A DNA stretch of 42,503 nucleotides from a bacterium (GCA_035528375.1 DATKYS010000058.1:1-42503), one strand, 5' to 3'. Numbered from the stretch's first letter, positions 27,801 through 37,631 are shown. Numbers and translations: made by a program. Notes: generated from the sequence alone by a model not told the origin.

Positions 27801-30163
27801 GCGAGGCGACGCGGGCCCAGGTAACGCTCGAGCTGGGGAACCTCTACCAGGCCAACCTGGACGATCAGGAGCGGGCCGAGGGCTACGCCGAGCTCAGCCG
27901 GCTGACCTTCGCCTCCCTGGGCGACCCGGTGGGTGAGGCGAGGGCCCTGGCGCTCCTGGGCTTCATCGCCACGGAGAAGGGCGACGTCTCCGCCGCCAGG
28001 GCGTACCACACCGAGGGCCTGGCCAAGGCGGAGAGGTACCCCGGCGAGCCCGACGCTCCAACGGCGCGTCTGGACAACCTCTTCGGCCTGGCCAAGGCGT
28101 ACTGGAAGGACCGGTCCTTCAAGGAATCCCTGGAGATAAGCCGAAAGGTTCTCGCGGAGCTGGGGGAGGACGGGCCGCCCGGCCTCATCGCCCGTTTCCT
28201 GGGCAGCGAGGCGCTGTCGCTCTTGGGGATGCGCCGGACCGACGAGGCGCTCACCGCGGCGACGACCGCCCTGGAGAGGGCCGTAGCCTCCGGCGACGCC
28301 CAGGAAACGGCCGCCGCCCACTCCAATCTGGGGCTCGTGTACCGTCTCAGCGGCCGCCTGGGCATCGCCCGCGTCCACTTCGAGGAGGCACTGGCCGAGG
28401 ACCAGCGGATAGGCTACTCCCAGGGAGTGTCGAACGACCTGCGGCACCTGGCCGCCGTCGCCGAGCTCGAGGGGAAGACCGCCGAGGCCGTCGCCTTCCA
28501 CGAGCGCTACCTGGCGGATGCGGACCTGACGAACCCGAGGACGATTTTGGGCTACTGCGACGTGGCTCGCCTGGTCCTCCCCGACGACCCCGCGAAGGCG
28601 GCCGACTGCCTGAATCGGGCCCGGAGGGGGGCGGTCGTCACCGGGCGGCCCGACCTCCTCTGGCGGATCCACCACCAGCTCAGCCGTCTGGCCGCCCACG
28701 GGGGAGACCGTCCGACGGCGCTGGCCGAGTTCAATCTGGCCCTGGACATCGTGCGGCAGGCCGCGCCCGAATCGCCACTCGCCGCCGCCCATCAGGGCAT
28801 CTTCGTCGGGCCCAAGCAGCTCTTCACCCACGGCATCGGGCTCGCCCTCGAGACCGGGGATTACGACCGGAGCCTCGAGCTGGAGGAAATCTGCCGCTCC
28901 GTCGTCGGCGAACGGACCCTGTTGGCGGCGGACATCCCCTGGCAAGACCCGGAGCTCGGGCGGGCCCTGGCCCGGTATACCGAGCTGTCCCGGCAGATTT
29001 CCCTCCTCCTCGGGGCGGAGAGCGACGCGGGGCCGGCCGGGGCGCTGGCGGAAGAGGAAAGGCTGGTCGGGGAGATAATCGAGCGCCGGCCCGCCTTCGC
29101 CGGGGTCGTCGGGAAAACGGCGACGGCGGAGGAAATCATCCGGGGCGTCGGCGACCGTCGGGTAGCCCTGGTCTATCACCTGGACGGTGACCGCCTCTGG
29201 AGCTGGCTGGTGGACGGCGACGGGGTCAGGGTCGTCGAGAGGCCGGCACAGGCCGCCCGGAGCTCCGCCCGGGAGCTGACCACCCTCTTCACCTCCCGCG
29301 GCGACCAGACCCGTTTCGACGAGCTCGCAGCCGCCCTGGCCGCCGAGGTCATCGGTCCCTGGGCCGACGTGCTCGACGCGGCGGACGTGGACGAGCTGTT
29401 GATCATCCCCGACGGCGAGCTCGCCTACGTGCCCTTCGCCGTCCTGCCCTTCGGGAGCGGCTGCCTGCTGGACCGCTTCTCGCTGGCCTACGCCCCGAGC
29501 TTCACCGCCTGGCTCTCGCCCGTAAACGACGCCTACGGCGAGCTGCCGCTGGTCAGCTTCGCCAACCCGACCACGGGAAACCCCCGGGACGACCTTCCCT
29601 TCGCCGAGAAGGAAGCGGAGAGCATCGCCGGCCTGTTCCCCGGCGGACCGGCCCCGTTCACCGGCCAGGCCGCCCTGGAGAGCCGCTACGACGAGCTGGC
29701 CGGTCGGGCCCGTCGGCTGCACCTGGCCACCCACACCCGGCTCGTGCCGGGCGACCCGCTCTCATCCGCCCTTTTGCTGACTCCGGCGGAGGGGGAGGAC
29801 GGTGCGACACCCGCGAACGATGACGGCCTGCTCACCGTGAGGGAGATTCTCGCCCTGCCCCTGGAATGCGAGCTTGCGGTCCTCTCGGCCTGCGAGACGG
29901 CGGTGCCCGAGGGGGCCGACGGTCTGGAGTTCCTTTCTCTGGCGCGGGCCTTTCTCTTCGCCGGGGCGGACGCCGTGGCCGCCACCTTCTGGCGTACTTC
30001 GGACATCGCCACCGCCATCACCGTCCGCAACCTCTTCCTGGGCCTCGCCGACGGGCTCCCGCCCGCCGAAGCGCTCCGGCTGGCCCAGCTCTCGACTCGG
30101 GAGAATTTTGCCAGCCCGGCGTACTGGGGCGGTTTCGGCGTCTTCACCCACGCCTCGCCATGA
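21851..30163 (+). CDS. Giant exported PD40-TPR protein with a dead and an intact CHAT protease domain
   Basis: 2,770 residues from ATG at 21851, chosen because a signal peptide starts there (LHPLICAFLLALLAPAARG); the frame is open back to 21701. Residues of about 48-350 are a TolB/PD40-type propeller (SGNSDIWLMDLES, WSPDGTKIYFTS). About 380-1470 is a long array of TPR-like helical repeats. About 1470-1815 is a first CHAT (caspase-like, HetF-associated) domain whose catalytic pair is lost: the HLATH-type histidine is T1671 (HLDMTV) and the LSACET cysteine is N1722 (SLNDTG). About 1820-2400 is more TPR. About 2430-2770 is a second CHAT domain with an intact pair, H2628 in HLATHT and C2681 in LSACET. 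The solenoid plus dead and live protease order recalls separase. Targets unknown; probably periplasmic or surface-located. Confidence 0.92.
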   Translation: MPRLHPLICAFLLALLAPAARGDAPEAEEPETFPLPEPVQITTQFSFESSPAVNRGDNRLAFVSDSSGNSDIWLMDLESRGLTQLTTNTADDYNPVWSPDGTKIYFTSTRDDPEGEIYCYSIELGFTTRLTNHLGRDETPVPTPDENYIYFTRSEPADYRPPPGAVDAEWEPSPNLANVYRVERTGEGLQRITEAGGANPTLSPDGSWLCYIVPGVGGSTLEARRLSDGVRRTLVSEAGVMVRPRWRPEGILFTRFALDTNSDGVVDTLDNAQLCFLEAEPLRRILEGGLPGAAAADRLRPGQAVYRRLTTGANWDGFADTDGVLVYFSSDRSTNGDIWSMPLALPELPKNPSTALRLARGVVEDPIARLLAFTLFVDTYYRQEDLAARAQLELASDMENLGWSRQAGIERAGVVGRWPGGITAGAASVLSKLQQEWLGAIYFDQLPAAYRYVDEGRTVEELTPDLLARARDLAAETVEYVPEVACGSLVLAGDVLYRVGRVGEALESYDTAARIGSDFSLRAEADFKAARSLERMGRHDEARDRYLYVLTNYPAEKRWQNLTQRDLVNLTVGNMRDVERIVALEKMTRDFADYPELAGYAQGQIGDELRRMGQEEETLVAYREVLKGYPRASFLVVSVLFKIAEVEKELGRPEEAATALERIVGSYGELSGGLESIRASQTLRRLLLEEADGYRQRNDLQRAEALIRRAMNFDYSNDRVHHALVKLYCEDMGKRGDIVREYRDRLRDHPDDPIARYALGLALTYPSTGPGSGINYGELYEAEDELHRAVNLRFVFPAAWFTLGWIELERAVRERGDDNEQEAGDLLEHALDYLSLARAQNDEAEYPDFEADIELLLGNASYLLYNFGPAYEHYQRREELMTEPRGAEVEARYHFNAGRCARHTENYPEAVRHYGTARDIFAEMGNDVGVLMCTDGQALVYFEQEAYDKALTCFIQSADLYGRVAQREEAAAADLPDIGDRTRAAERALAARAKRSYALRNIGICYYFLQLYADALDYFQQTLDVLEQLGRARYSTAGSGLLDFSFSAGLVGDSSEAARGFDLAGEKELIYTFAAKCHSRRGDYRAAIACYEERLALFEETSGEKNEEVASAERGRIFNRIGYLSYKLGDLAEAAKNYLASMKACLAGGAYRGALVALSNLAEIAMNIADRVRMEGTPVEELFPDWGTDGATGDLHGIAAEVQRALEEYAPKLYSVADPKLGARIANARGLLRLYLAGDDETPVERYERIRKAEAAFFTAQSAYETLGDAAGAVACEHNRGVALVRLGFAEAENLLQRARDRANLFALDRLSWRASRSLAELYISRGEPGRAKVYLEQALETVEREIGQKTQTVPLSVTFAEIRDLYEKMVVLSADAGAVEDALRLVDREQQAYLASIFADRELELASEMDKLFLGDELFTQERISDLSDRISAESLSADPAVTGELDELRRQLVDERLHYREIVEEQHGRKPILTALVGVYPTGLTEAEEVLRGGEILLTYFFAGDGLYAWLLDSDGVRQSRIGLSRATARELVDRADAGDASALDELGHFLFSPYAGEIGGARTVYIAPDGVLWRVPWPALPAGDGRPLVETTPVAVVASFSELTYCYEARNASYSKPMFFVGRVGVPDSARQAARERSAEVSGDLAPSDITESELVESITSKGHLDMTVPLEFSGGDPLSFGFRLSEAQSGRLARRDQGLLNFNALLGNTLDINVVSLNDTGNRIELGPGLGSGLAVLCRCFTYAGVPSLIFSPNTAADGARNLFADAFARRRLSEPPAEAVRLAQLEVREKYPSATDWAGAMLLGFAGFSDAEARTFAEEQFSNTVRSALAYQGEGDFETALYQFLKAAGMAERLGDDEKKLQLWGAAVSAARDSGKLNLALEYQVKLLEAAGDPVSRAKAYRRLSALKAEAGDLDAALEANDDYLSALGELGGPEVAALTDPYLSGHLDRARLLVRLYRFENAAEEYDLAADLAVGVEREATRAQVTLELGNLYQANLDDQERAEGYAELSRLTFASLGDPVGEARALALLGFIATEKGDVSAARAYHTEGLAKAERYPGEPDAPTARLDNLFGLAKAYWKDRSFKESLEISRKVLAELGEDGPPGLIARFLGSEALSLLGMRRTDEALTAATTALERAVASGDAQETAAAHSNLGLVYRLSGRLGIARVHFEEALAEDQRIGYSQGVSNDLRHLAAVAELEGKTAEAVAFHERYLADADLTNPRTILGYCDVARLVLPDDPAKAADCLNRARRGAVVTGRPDLLWRIHHQLSRLAAHGGDRPTALAEFNLALDIVRQAAPESPLAAAHQGIFVGPKQLFTHGIGLALETGDYDRSLELEEICRSVVGERTLLAADIPWQDPELGRALARYTELSRQISLLLGAESDAGPAGALAEEERLVGEIIERRPAFAGVVGKTATAEEIIRGVGDRRVALVYHLDGDRLWSWLVDGDGVRVVERPAQAARSSARELTTLFTSRGDQTRFDELAAALAAEVIGPWADVLDAADVDELLIIPDGELAYVPFAVLPFGSGCLLDRFSLAYAPSFTAWLSPVNDAYGELPLVSFANPTTGNPRDDLPFAEKEAESIAGLFPGGPAPFTGQAALESRYDELAGRARRLHLATHTRLVPGDPLSSALLLTPAEGEDGATPANDDGLLTVREILALPLECELAVLSACETAVPEGADGLEFLSLARAFLFAGADAVAATFWRTSDIATAITVRNLFLGLADGLPPAEALRLAQLSTRENFASPAYWGGFGVFTHASP

Positions 30164-30792
30164 AAAAGATCACCTTACTCGCGGTTCTCTTTATCGTCGT
30201 CTGCGCCTCCGCCCGGCCCGAGTACGCGGACCGGGAGCGCAAGGACTGCGTTTACTGCCACCTCGATCCCAGGGGCGGCGGCCCGCGCAACGAGCGCGGC
30301 CTCTACTACGCGGCCCACGGCCACAGTCTCGCGGGGTGGGTCGAGGCGGGGCGCGAGGTCCCGCAGCCCCCGGTGACCGCCTCGCCCCTGTGGCTCCTCA
30401 AGAGCTGCCTGACCGTCCTGACCCTCCTGGCGGCGCTCACCGCGTACGTCCTCATCTACTCCTCCCGCCCGGCGACCAGGCGGGACCCGGATAAGGGCGC
30501 GAAACTGCGCCGCAGGCATAGAATCTTCGGCTGGACGACCCTGGCCCTCTACCTCCTGTTGACCGTCATCTGCCTCGCGGCCCACGGCATCCGCGGCAAC
30601 ACGGACCGGGTGGTGCTGCACTCGGTGGTCGGCTTCGTCGGGCTGGCGCTCTGCGCCGCCAAGGTGCTCATCGTCGAGAAGCGTTGGAAGCTGTGGCGGG
30701 TCTGCCACATCGTGGGCGGCGCGCTGTTGGTCGTGAATCTCGTCATGTTCGCCACCGGCGCCTGGTGGTATCTCATCGGTCGCTTCTTTTAA
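30160..30792 (+). CDS. Membrane cytochrome: c-type heme motif fused to a b561-like four-helix domain
   Basis: 210 residues; its ATG overlaps the stop of the TPR-CHAT gene (ATGA). A signal sequence (ITLLAVLFIVVCASA) leads to a heme-c attachment site CVYCH at 30-34 with H34 as ligand, on the outer face. One hydrophobic helix (about 72-92) follows, then a region with three or four more helices carrying histidines at 120, 142, 154 and 183 (AAHG, LHSVVG, CHIVGG). These are placed as in b561-type cytochromes, where pairs of histidines hold two b hemes across the membrane. It could carry electrons across the membrane between c heme and a quinone or another donor. The translational overlap suggests it acts with the CHAT protein. 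Confidence 0.78.
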   Translation: MKKITLLAVLFIVVCASARPEYADRERKDCVYCHLDPRGGGPRNERGLYYAAHGHSLAGWVEAGREVPQPPVTASPLWLLKSCLTVLTLLAALTAYVLIYSSRPATRRDPDKGAKLRRRHRIFGWTTLALYLLLTVICLAAHGIRGNTDRVVLHSVVGFVGLALCAAKVLIVEKRWKLWRVCHIVGGALLVVNLVMFATGAWWYLIGRFF

Positions 30793-30802
30793 AGGGATTG
30801 AT

Positions 30803-32008
30803 ATGCTCACCCACAAGCTTCTATTTATCATGGTGTTGGCGGCATCGCTCACCTCCGCCGAGCTCGACCGGCCCCGGTACGTCTGGTCGGAACTCTACGA
30901 GCCGGGCATCGAAATCGTCGGCGAGGGTTACGAGCTCCAATGGATGCCGTGGACCGACGCCGCCGTCCTGGAGCGGCACGGCCGGACCTTCGAGCTGGCG
31001 ATGGACGAGTACGGCCTTCTCCTGGGATGCCTCGACGGCTACATCTACTTCGGCCGACGGGGGGACGAGACGGACCCGACCGATCTGCGTATCCGGCGCA
31101 TGCACCTGGACGACGCCGACATGGGCTTCTTCGTGGACATGTATGAACTGACCGTCCCTTCGTACTACTCGGACTTCGCCCTGTCGCCGGAGGGGGACCG
31201 GCTCGCCGTGGCCGTCGGCGGCGACGAGCACCGGGTGGACGTAACCGTCTACGGCCTGGGGCGGGAGTGCGAGGTCCTCCAGGAGCGGACCTTCCCCGTG
31301 GAGACGAACCAGATCCGGGTCAGCGTCCACCTGCTCGAGTGGTCCGACGACGGGGAGTCCCTCTACCTGAACTTCCACCCCCACTCCCCGGCCTCGGACG
31401 AGTTCCTCGACCTGCAGCCGCTCCTGCGCTGGAATCTGGTGACCGACACGGTGACCGAGGTGCTGGGCGAGGTCGGGTGGATCCTCCCCGTCGCCGGACG
31501 GGACGGGCGGACGGTCGTTCTGGCCGAGGAGATGGTTGCCGCACCGGCCTCCTGGACCATGCCCTGGGGCTGCCACCCGGGTTTCCCGCCCTGGGGACTG
31601 GCCCGGTGGCAGGAGCTGGACCTGGCCACGGGGAAGCTGACCCCGATTATCTCCACCGATCCCCCCGGTGCCGAACGGCTGTTCGACGGCGACCTCCAAA
31701 CCGCGTGGCAGGGGAAAGTCGTCACCGTGGACCTGGGTCGGCCGCTGCCCCTCGACGGATTTTTGGTCGTCGGCGGTTACGACGAGGGCGGGGAGACCAC
31801 ACCGGGGGACACGGTAACCTGGGATACCTGGTTCGAGCTGGAGCCCCACGAGAGCCCCTACGAGTTGCGGGGGAGCACCGAGCGCATCCCCGTGGACGGC
31901 GTGGTGGAGACCGTGGAGCTCACCTGCTTTTCCAACGACCCGGAGCGGGAGGAGCAGGCGGTCACGGCGGAGCTAATACCACTCTTCGCCTTCTGGCCGG
32001 TGCCCTGA
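30803..32008 (+). CDS. Exported propeller-like protein with a C-terminal discoidin/NADase-glycan-binding-like domain
   Basis: 401 residues with a signal peptide (THKLLFIMVLAASLTSA), ATG preceded by GGGATTG. The N-terminal two-thirds has repeated beta segments typical of WD40/PD40-like propellers (YYSDFALSPEGDRLAVAVGG, HLLEWSDDGESLYLNF). From about 285 on the sequence RLFDGDLQTAWQGKVVTVDLG resembles discoidin or NADase-type glycan-binding domains, where a DGD..TAW motif starts a jelly-roll. I do not recognise a named family. It starts 10 bases after the cytochrome gene, so the three genes 21851-32008 appear to be one operon of exported proteins, and a promoter for alaS follows at once. Confidence 0.72.
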   Translation: MLTHKLLFIMVLAASLTSAELDRPRYVWSELYEPGIEIVGEGYELQWMPWTDAAVLERHGRTFELAMDEYGLLLGCLDGYIYFGRRGDETDPTDLRIRRMHLDDADMGFFVDMYELTVPSYYSDFALSPEGDRLAVAVGGDEHRVDVTVYGLGRECEVLQERTFPVETNQIRVSVHLLEWSDDGESLYLNFHPHSPASDEFLDLQPLLRWNLVTDTVTEVLGEVGWILPVAGRDGRTVVLAEEMVAAPASWTMPWGCHPGFPPWGLARWQELDLATGKLTPIISTDPPGAERLFDGDLQTAWQGKVVTVDLGRPLPLDGFLVVGGYDEGGETTPGDTVTWDTWFELEPHESPYELRGSTERIPVDGVVETVELTCFSNDPEREEQAVTAELIPLFAFWPVP

Positions 32009-32032
32009 TTCGACCGACCCGACCGTGGACGC

Positions 32033-32061
32033 TTGGCCCCCCGTCGGTGGCCTGTTATAAT
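32033..32061 (+). promoter_or_regulatory. Promoter of alaS
   Basis: TTGGCC (32033-32038) and TATAAT (32056-32061) with a 17-base spacer, about 37 bases before the alaS start codon. It marks the end of the TPR-CHAT operon and the start of a new unit. Confidence 0.72.
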
Positions 32062-32098
32062 CGCCCCGTTGACGCGCACCCCCATCGAACGGGTAAAA

Positions 32099-34713
<2,615 letters not shown>

Positions 34714-34714
<1 letters not shown>

Positions 34715-35247
34715 TGCCCAACGTCATCCGACCGGAGGACATCCTCCCCTACCCCTGGCGGGCCGGGAGGGTGCTCATCCGGATACTCGGGGCGCTCTGC
34801 CTGGGCGGCGGTATAGTGACCGCCCTTTCCCTCACCTTCCTGCCCGAACTGGCCTGGTTCGACCGTCCGCCCCTGGAGCTCTCGACCTGGCTCTACGCGA
34901 TGTACGGCCTGTGGAGCCTGAATTTGTGTCTCGCCGGGGCGGGCCTGGTCCTCGTGAAGGGATGGGGACGCTGGCTCGGGGCCTCGGCGGGGCTTTTCAT
35001 CACCGCGGCGAGCGTGTACCCCCTGGCGTACAACTCACTGGCCGGCCTGAAGGATTGGGGGTGGGCCGCGGCGGCCATCGCCGGAATCCTCCTGGCCTAC
35101 TCCCTCCTCATGCCGCTGCGCCCGGCCTTCGCCCCGCTCCCCCGAAGCGAACCGAGCGAAGCGAGCTACGCCCCCGGCGAACCGGGTAACGCCCCGGCGA
35201 AACGAAAATCCCCCCGGAGCCGTATCCTCAAGGACGGCCCAGGTTGA
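34714..35247 (+). CDS. Four-helix membrane protein of unknown function with a repeat-derived tail
   Basis: 177 residues, ATG overlapping the alaS stop (TGATG). Four hydrophobic segments lie at about 22-44, 60-80, 90-106 and 113-133. The last 40 residues are hydrophilic and come from one or two copies of the dispersed GAAGCGA repeat (RSEPSEASYAPGEPGN and APAKRKS), so the C-terminus may have been extended by repeat insertion. No family is recognised. The promoter of the next gene begins within its last codons. Confidence 0.75.
35143..35208 (+). repeat. Dispersed GAAACGAAGCG repeat, diverged tandem copies at a gene's 3' end
   Basis: CGAAGCGAACCGAGCGAAGC and GAGCTACGCCCCCGGCGAA form one copy, followed by a partial second with GTAACGCCCCGGCGAAACG. 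Both keep the GCC..GGC dyad. They are translated as the tail of the membrane protein at 34714-35247. Confidence 0.65.
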
Positions 35248-35273
35248 CTCCGAACCGGGGGGGTGACTATACT
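35244..35273 (+). promoter_or_regulatory. Promoter of the TPR/BamD-like gene pair
   Basis: TTGACT (35244-35249) and TATACT (35268-35273) with an 18-base spacer, about 30 bases before the GTG start of the TPR gene. This is the same hexamer pair as at the rng promoter. Confidence 0.68.
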
Positions 35274-35303
35274 GGCGGAAAAACACCACCCAAGGGGGTA
35301 GCG

Positions 35304-36050
35304 GTGTCTCCGGAACATAACAGGGTCGCCAACGCCCGCCACCTCTTCGAGCGGGGCATGTACGCCGAGGCGCTCAACGAGCTGCGGATGGCGGTCGGGG
35401 AGGGCAAGGAGTACCCCGACGTATACAACCTGATGGGTCTCTGCAACTCGATGCGTTCCGACTACAAGGTCGCCGTGAGCTACTACCAGAAGGCTCTGGA
35501 GCTGAACCCGGCCTACGAGGAGGCGCGGCTCAACCTCCTGATCACCCTCTCCGACCTGGGCAAGTACAAGGAGGCCGACGCCGAGCTCACCGCCATGCTC
35601 GCCTCGACGAAGATCCGGTCCGACGAGCTCAGCCCCGCCATCAAGGCCCGTCTGGCCGAAGGCTACCGCGAGCTGGCCGCCCTCGAGCTGGAGATGGGCC
35701 GCATCGAGCAGGCCGAGAGGTTGATCAACGAGGCGGTGGAGCTGGCGCCGTCCTTTGTTGACCTGCTGGTCTTTCGGGGTAAAATCCTCCGCCGGGGCGG
35801 ACGGCTGTCCGAGGCCGAGGAGGTCCTGGAGAGGGCCATCACCATCAACCCCAACTACCAGAACGGTCAGCTCGAGCTCGGCCTGGTGCATTTCCAACAG
35901 GGAGCCTACGACACCGCCAAGGGGCACCTCCAGAAGGCCCGTGAGCTCTCCAAGGGAACCAGCCGCGAGGCGGAGCTCTACATGTCCTTTTTGAAAACGA
36001 AGCGAAGCGAGTTACGCCCAGGCGAAAAGAAGACTGAGGAGAAGAAGTAA
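35304..36050 (+). CDS. TPR-repeat protein
   Basis: 248 residues from GTG at 35304, with GGGGGT at the right distance; the frame is open from TTG 35244, but that codon lies in the promoter. At least five TPR-like helix pairs are visible (ARHLFERGMYAEALNELRMA, VYNLMGLCNSMRSDYKVAVS, NPAYEEARLNLLITLSDLGK, INPNYQNGQLELGLVHFQQG). No signal peptide, so probably cytoplasmic and a scaffold for protein contacts. The last dozen residues (KTKRSELRPGEKK) come from a dispersed repeat copy. The BamD-like gene follows after 3 bases. Confidence 0.85.
   Translation: MSPEHNRVANARHLFERGMYAEALNELRMAVGEGKEYPDVYNLMGLCNSMRSDYKVAVSYYQKALELNPAYEEARLNLLITLSDLGKYKEADAELTAMLASTKIRSDELSPAIKARLAEGYRELAALELEMGRIEQAERLINEAVELAPSFVDLLVFRGKILRRGGRLSEAEEVLERAITINPNYQNGQLELGLVHFQQGAYDTAKGHLQKARELSKGTSREAELYMSFLKTKRSELRPGEKKTEEKK
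35992..36028 (+). repeat. Dispersed GAAACGAAGCG repeat, copy at the 3' end of the TPR gene
   Basis: GAAAACGAAGCGAAGCGAG then TTACGCCCAGGCGAAAA. It reads KTKRSELRPGEK in the gene's frame. As in the methyltransferase copy read in this frame, TTA replaces the TAA that would stop translation. Confidence 0.75.
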
Positions 36051-36053
36051 ACG

Positions 36054-36821
36054 TTGAAGGCGGCACTCATCGTCCCGGTCATCGCACTATTGCTTTGCGG
36101 CTGCGCCGTAGAGCTGCCGGATCTCTACTCGCTCACCGCCGTGAAGTGGTTCGAGCTGGGAAAGGGCTACTACGATAAAGAGGAATGGGAAGCGGCGCGG
36201 GGGTGCTTCGAGAACGTGTTGATAGTTTACCCCTCCTCTACGTACGCCGGCGAATCCCAGTTCTACCTGGGCATGGCATACTACGGAGAGGGGCTGTACC
36301 TGGAGGCGCAGGCGATTCTCGAGGACATGGCCTCCAGCTACCCCAACTCGTCCTACACCGACAACGCCCGCTACAACATCGGACGGTGCTACTTCAAGCG
36401 CGCGCCCGACTACCAGCGTGACACGGAGCTCATCAAGGCGGCCATCGGCGAATACCGCCGCACGCTCAAGCTCTTTCCCGGATCGGAGCTGATCCCCCAG
36501 ATAGAGGATGCGATCCGGGAGGCCGAGGAGCTGGAGGCCCGCAAGCTGGACTACATCGTATACGTGTACCGCCGGATGGATCACCCGCGGTCCGTGATTC
36601 TCTACACCGACATGCTCCTGGGCGCCTACCCCGACTCCGCGTACGCGCCGCAGAACCTGTGGCGCCGCGGGGAGGCACTCCTGGAGCTGGGTTACGCGGA
36701 CGATGCCCGGAGCGATTTCGAGCGGATTCTGGAGGAGTACCCGGACGACGAGTACGCCGCGGACGCCCGCGAGAGCTTGAACACGATGGGCCCTCTCGCC
36801 GGGAACCCGGACGGCGGCTAG
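36054..36821 (+). CDS. BamD-like outer-membrane assembly lipoprotein
   Basis: 255 residues from a TTG start. The N-terminus is a lipoprotein signal (KAALIVPVIALLLCGC) with the lipid-bearing cysteine probably C17. Then come TPR-type repeats in the BamD/YfiO manner: WFELGKGYYDKEEWEAARGC, VYPSSTYAGESQFYLGMAYY, SYPNSSYTDNARYNIGRCYF, and a last pair around PDSAYAPQNLWRRGEALLEL. BamD works with BamA in folding beta-barrels into the outer membrane. It might equally be a CpoB/YbgF-like periplasmic TPR protein, but the lipobox and the PxSxYA motifs favour BamD. It lies 3 bases after the TPR gene and is followed by a strong terminator. Confidence 0.85.
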   Translation: MKAALIVPVIALLLCGCAVELPDLYSLTAVKWFELGKGYYDKEEWEAARGCFENVLIVYPSSTYAGESQFYLGMAYYGEGLYLEAQAILEDMASSYPNSSYTDNARYNIGRCYFKRAPDYQRDTELIKAAIGEYRRTLKLFPGSELIPQIEDAIREAEELEARKLDYIVYVYRRMDHPRSVILYTDMLLGAYPDSAYAPQNLWRRGEALLELGYADDARSDFERILEEYPDDEYAADARESLNTMGPLAGNPDGG

Positions 36822-36843
36822 ACGGGGCGGATCACTCAAGCGC

Positions 36844-36866
36844 AAACCGGCTTCGGCCGGTTTTTT
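36844..36866 (+). terminator. Rho-independent terminator after the BamD-like gene
   Basis: AACCGGC and GCCGGTT form a 7-bp stem with a TTCG tetraloop (36845-36862), followed by a T run. It is 23 bases after the stop codon. Confidence 0.9.
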
Positions 36867-36972
36867 CACGCCTTCCCCCATTGCGGGGCGGCCCCCGACG
36901 TTTACCGCGATGGGGGGCATCGTTGTGGTAAAATCCTACCGCTCGTCCCTTTCCACCCGCGGCGGTCGAAGA

Positions 36973-37566
36973 ATGGACACACCCGGGAAATACGCCCTCT
37001 TCGGCGGCAGCTACGATCCGGTGCACCTGGGCCACCTGCTCCTGGCGACCTTCGCCCGCGAGCGGCTGGACCTGGACCGGGTGTACTTCATCCCCGCCGC
37101 CCGGGGACCCCACCGCGACCGCCCCCCGAAAGCCGCGGAATCCCACCGTCTCGCCATGCTCCGGCTGGCACTCGAGGGGGAGCCGGCCTTCTTCACCGAC
37201 GACATCGAGCTCCGGCGGGGCGGCGTCTCCTACACCCTGGACACGGTCCTGCGATTCCGGGAGATGCTCGGGGGGGAACCGGTCATTCTGGTGGGCGCCG
37301 ACAACCTGAACGATCTGGGCACCTGGCACCGGGTGGACGAGCTGGTCCGGCTCGCCCGCTTCGCCTACGCGCCAAGGCCCGGGAGCGTAATCACGCCCGA
37401 AAGGCTTCCCCCCGGGACCCGGGCGTCGGAGATCCCCATGCCCCCCTTCGGCGTGTCCTCGACGCTGGTGCGCCAAAGAGCCGCGGCGGGGCTCAGCTTA
37501 CGGTGGCTCGTCCCCGACCCGGTGGCCCGTTACATCGGGGAGAAGGGTCTCTACCGCGAGGGCTGA
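36973..37566 (+). CDS. nadD: Nicotinate-nucleotide adenylyltransferase
   Basis: 197 residues from ATG at 36973; the frame is open upstream to 36910, but family members begin just before the nucleotide-binding motif. NadD makes deamido-NAD from nicotinate mononucleotide and ATP. FGGSYDPVHLGHL near the start is the GxFDPxHxGH signature, IPAARGPHRD follows, VGADNLNDLGTWHR matches the central motif, and GVSSTLVRQRAAAGLSLRWL is the ISSTxIR region, ending VARYIGEKGLY. A TAAAAT at 36929-36934 could be the -10 box, without a clear -35. A cluster of dispersed repeats starts right after the stop codon. Confidence 0.95.
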   Translation: MDTPGKYALFGGSYDPVHLGHLLLATFARERLDLDRVYFIPAARGPHRDRPPKAAESHRLAMLRLALEGEPAFFTDDIELRRGGVSYTLDTVLRFREMLGGEPVILVGADNLNDLGTWHRVDELVRLARFAYAPRPGSVITPERLPPGTRASEIPMPPFGVSSTLVRQRAAAGLSLRWLVPDPVARYIGEKGLYREG

Positions 37567-37631
37567 CGAAACGAAGCGAAGCGGAGTAACGCCCCGGCGA
37601 AACGAAGCGAAGCGAGTAGTGCCTTGGCAAA
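37567..37631 (+). repeat. Two tandem copies of the dispersed GAAACGAAGCG repeat after nadD
   Basis: The first copy reads CGAAACGAAGCGAAGCGGAG then TAACGCCCCGGCGAAA. The second overlaps its end with CGAAACGAAGCGAAGCGAG then TAGTGCCTTGGCAAA. The dyads differ but each keeps paired arms (CGCC/GGCG and TGCC/GGCA). The second supplies a -35-like TTGGCA. Confidence 0.8.

Noticed and set aside
22367-29734. Very long open frames on the minus strand opposite the TPR-CHAT gene (22367-26257 and 26345-29734)
   Set aside because: They are mirror frames caused by the high-GC codon pattern. The translations are low in hydrophobic order, rich in G/R/V/E, and match no domain, whereas the plus-strand frame has clear PD40, TPR and CHAT motifs.
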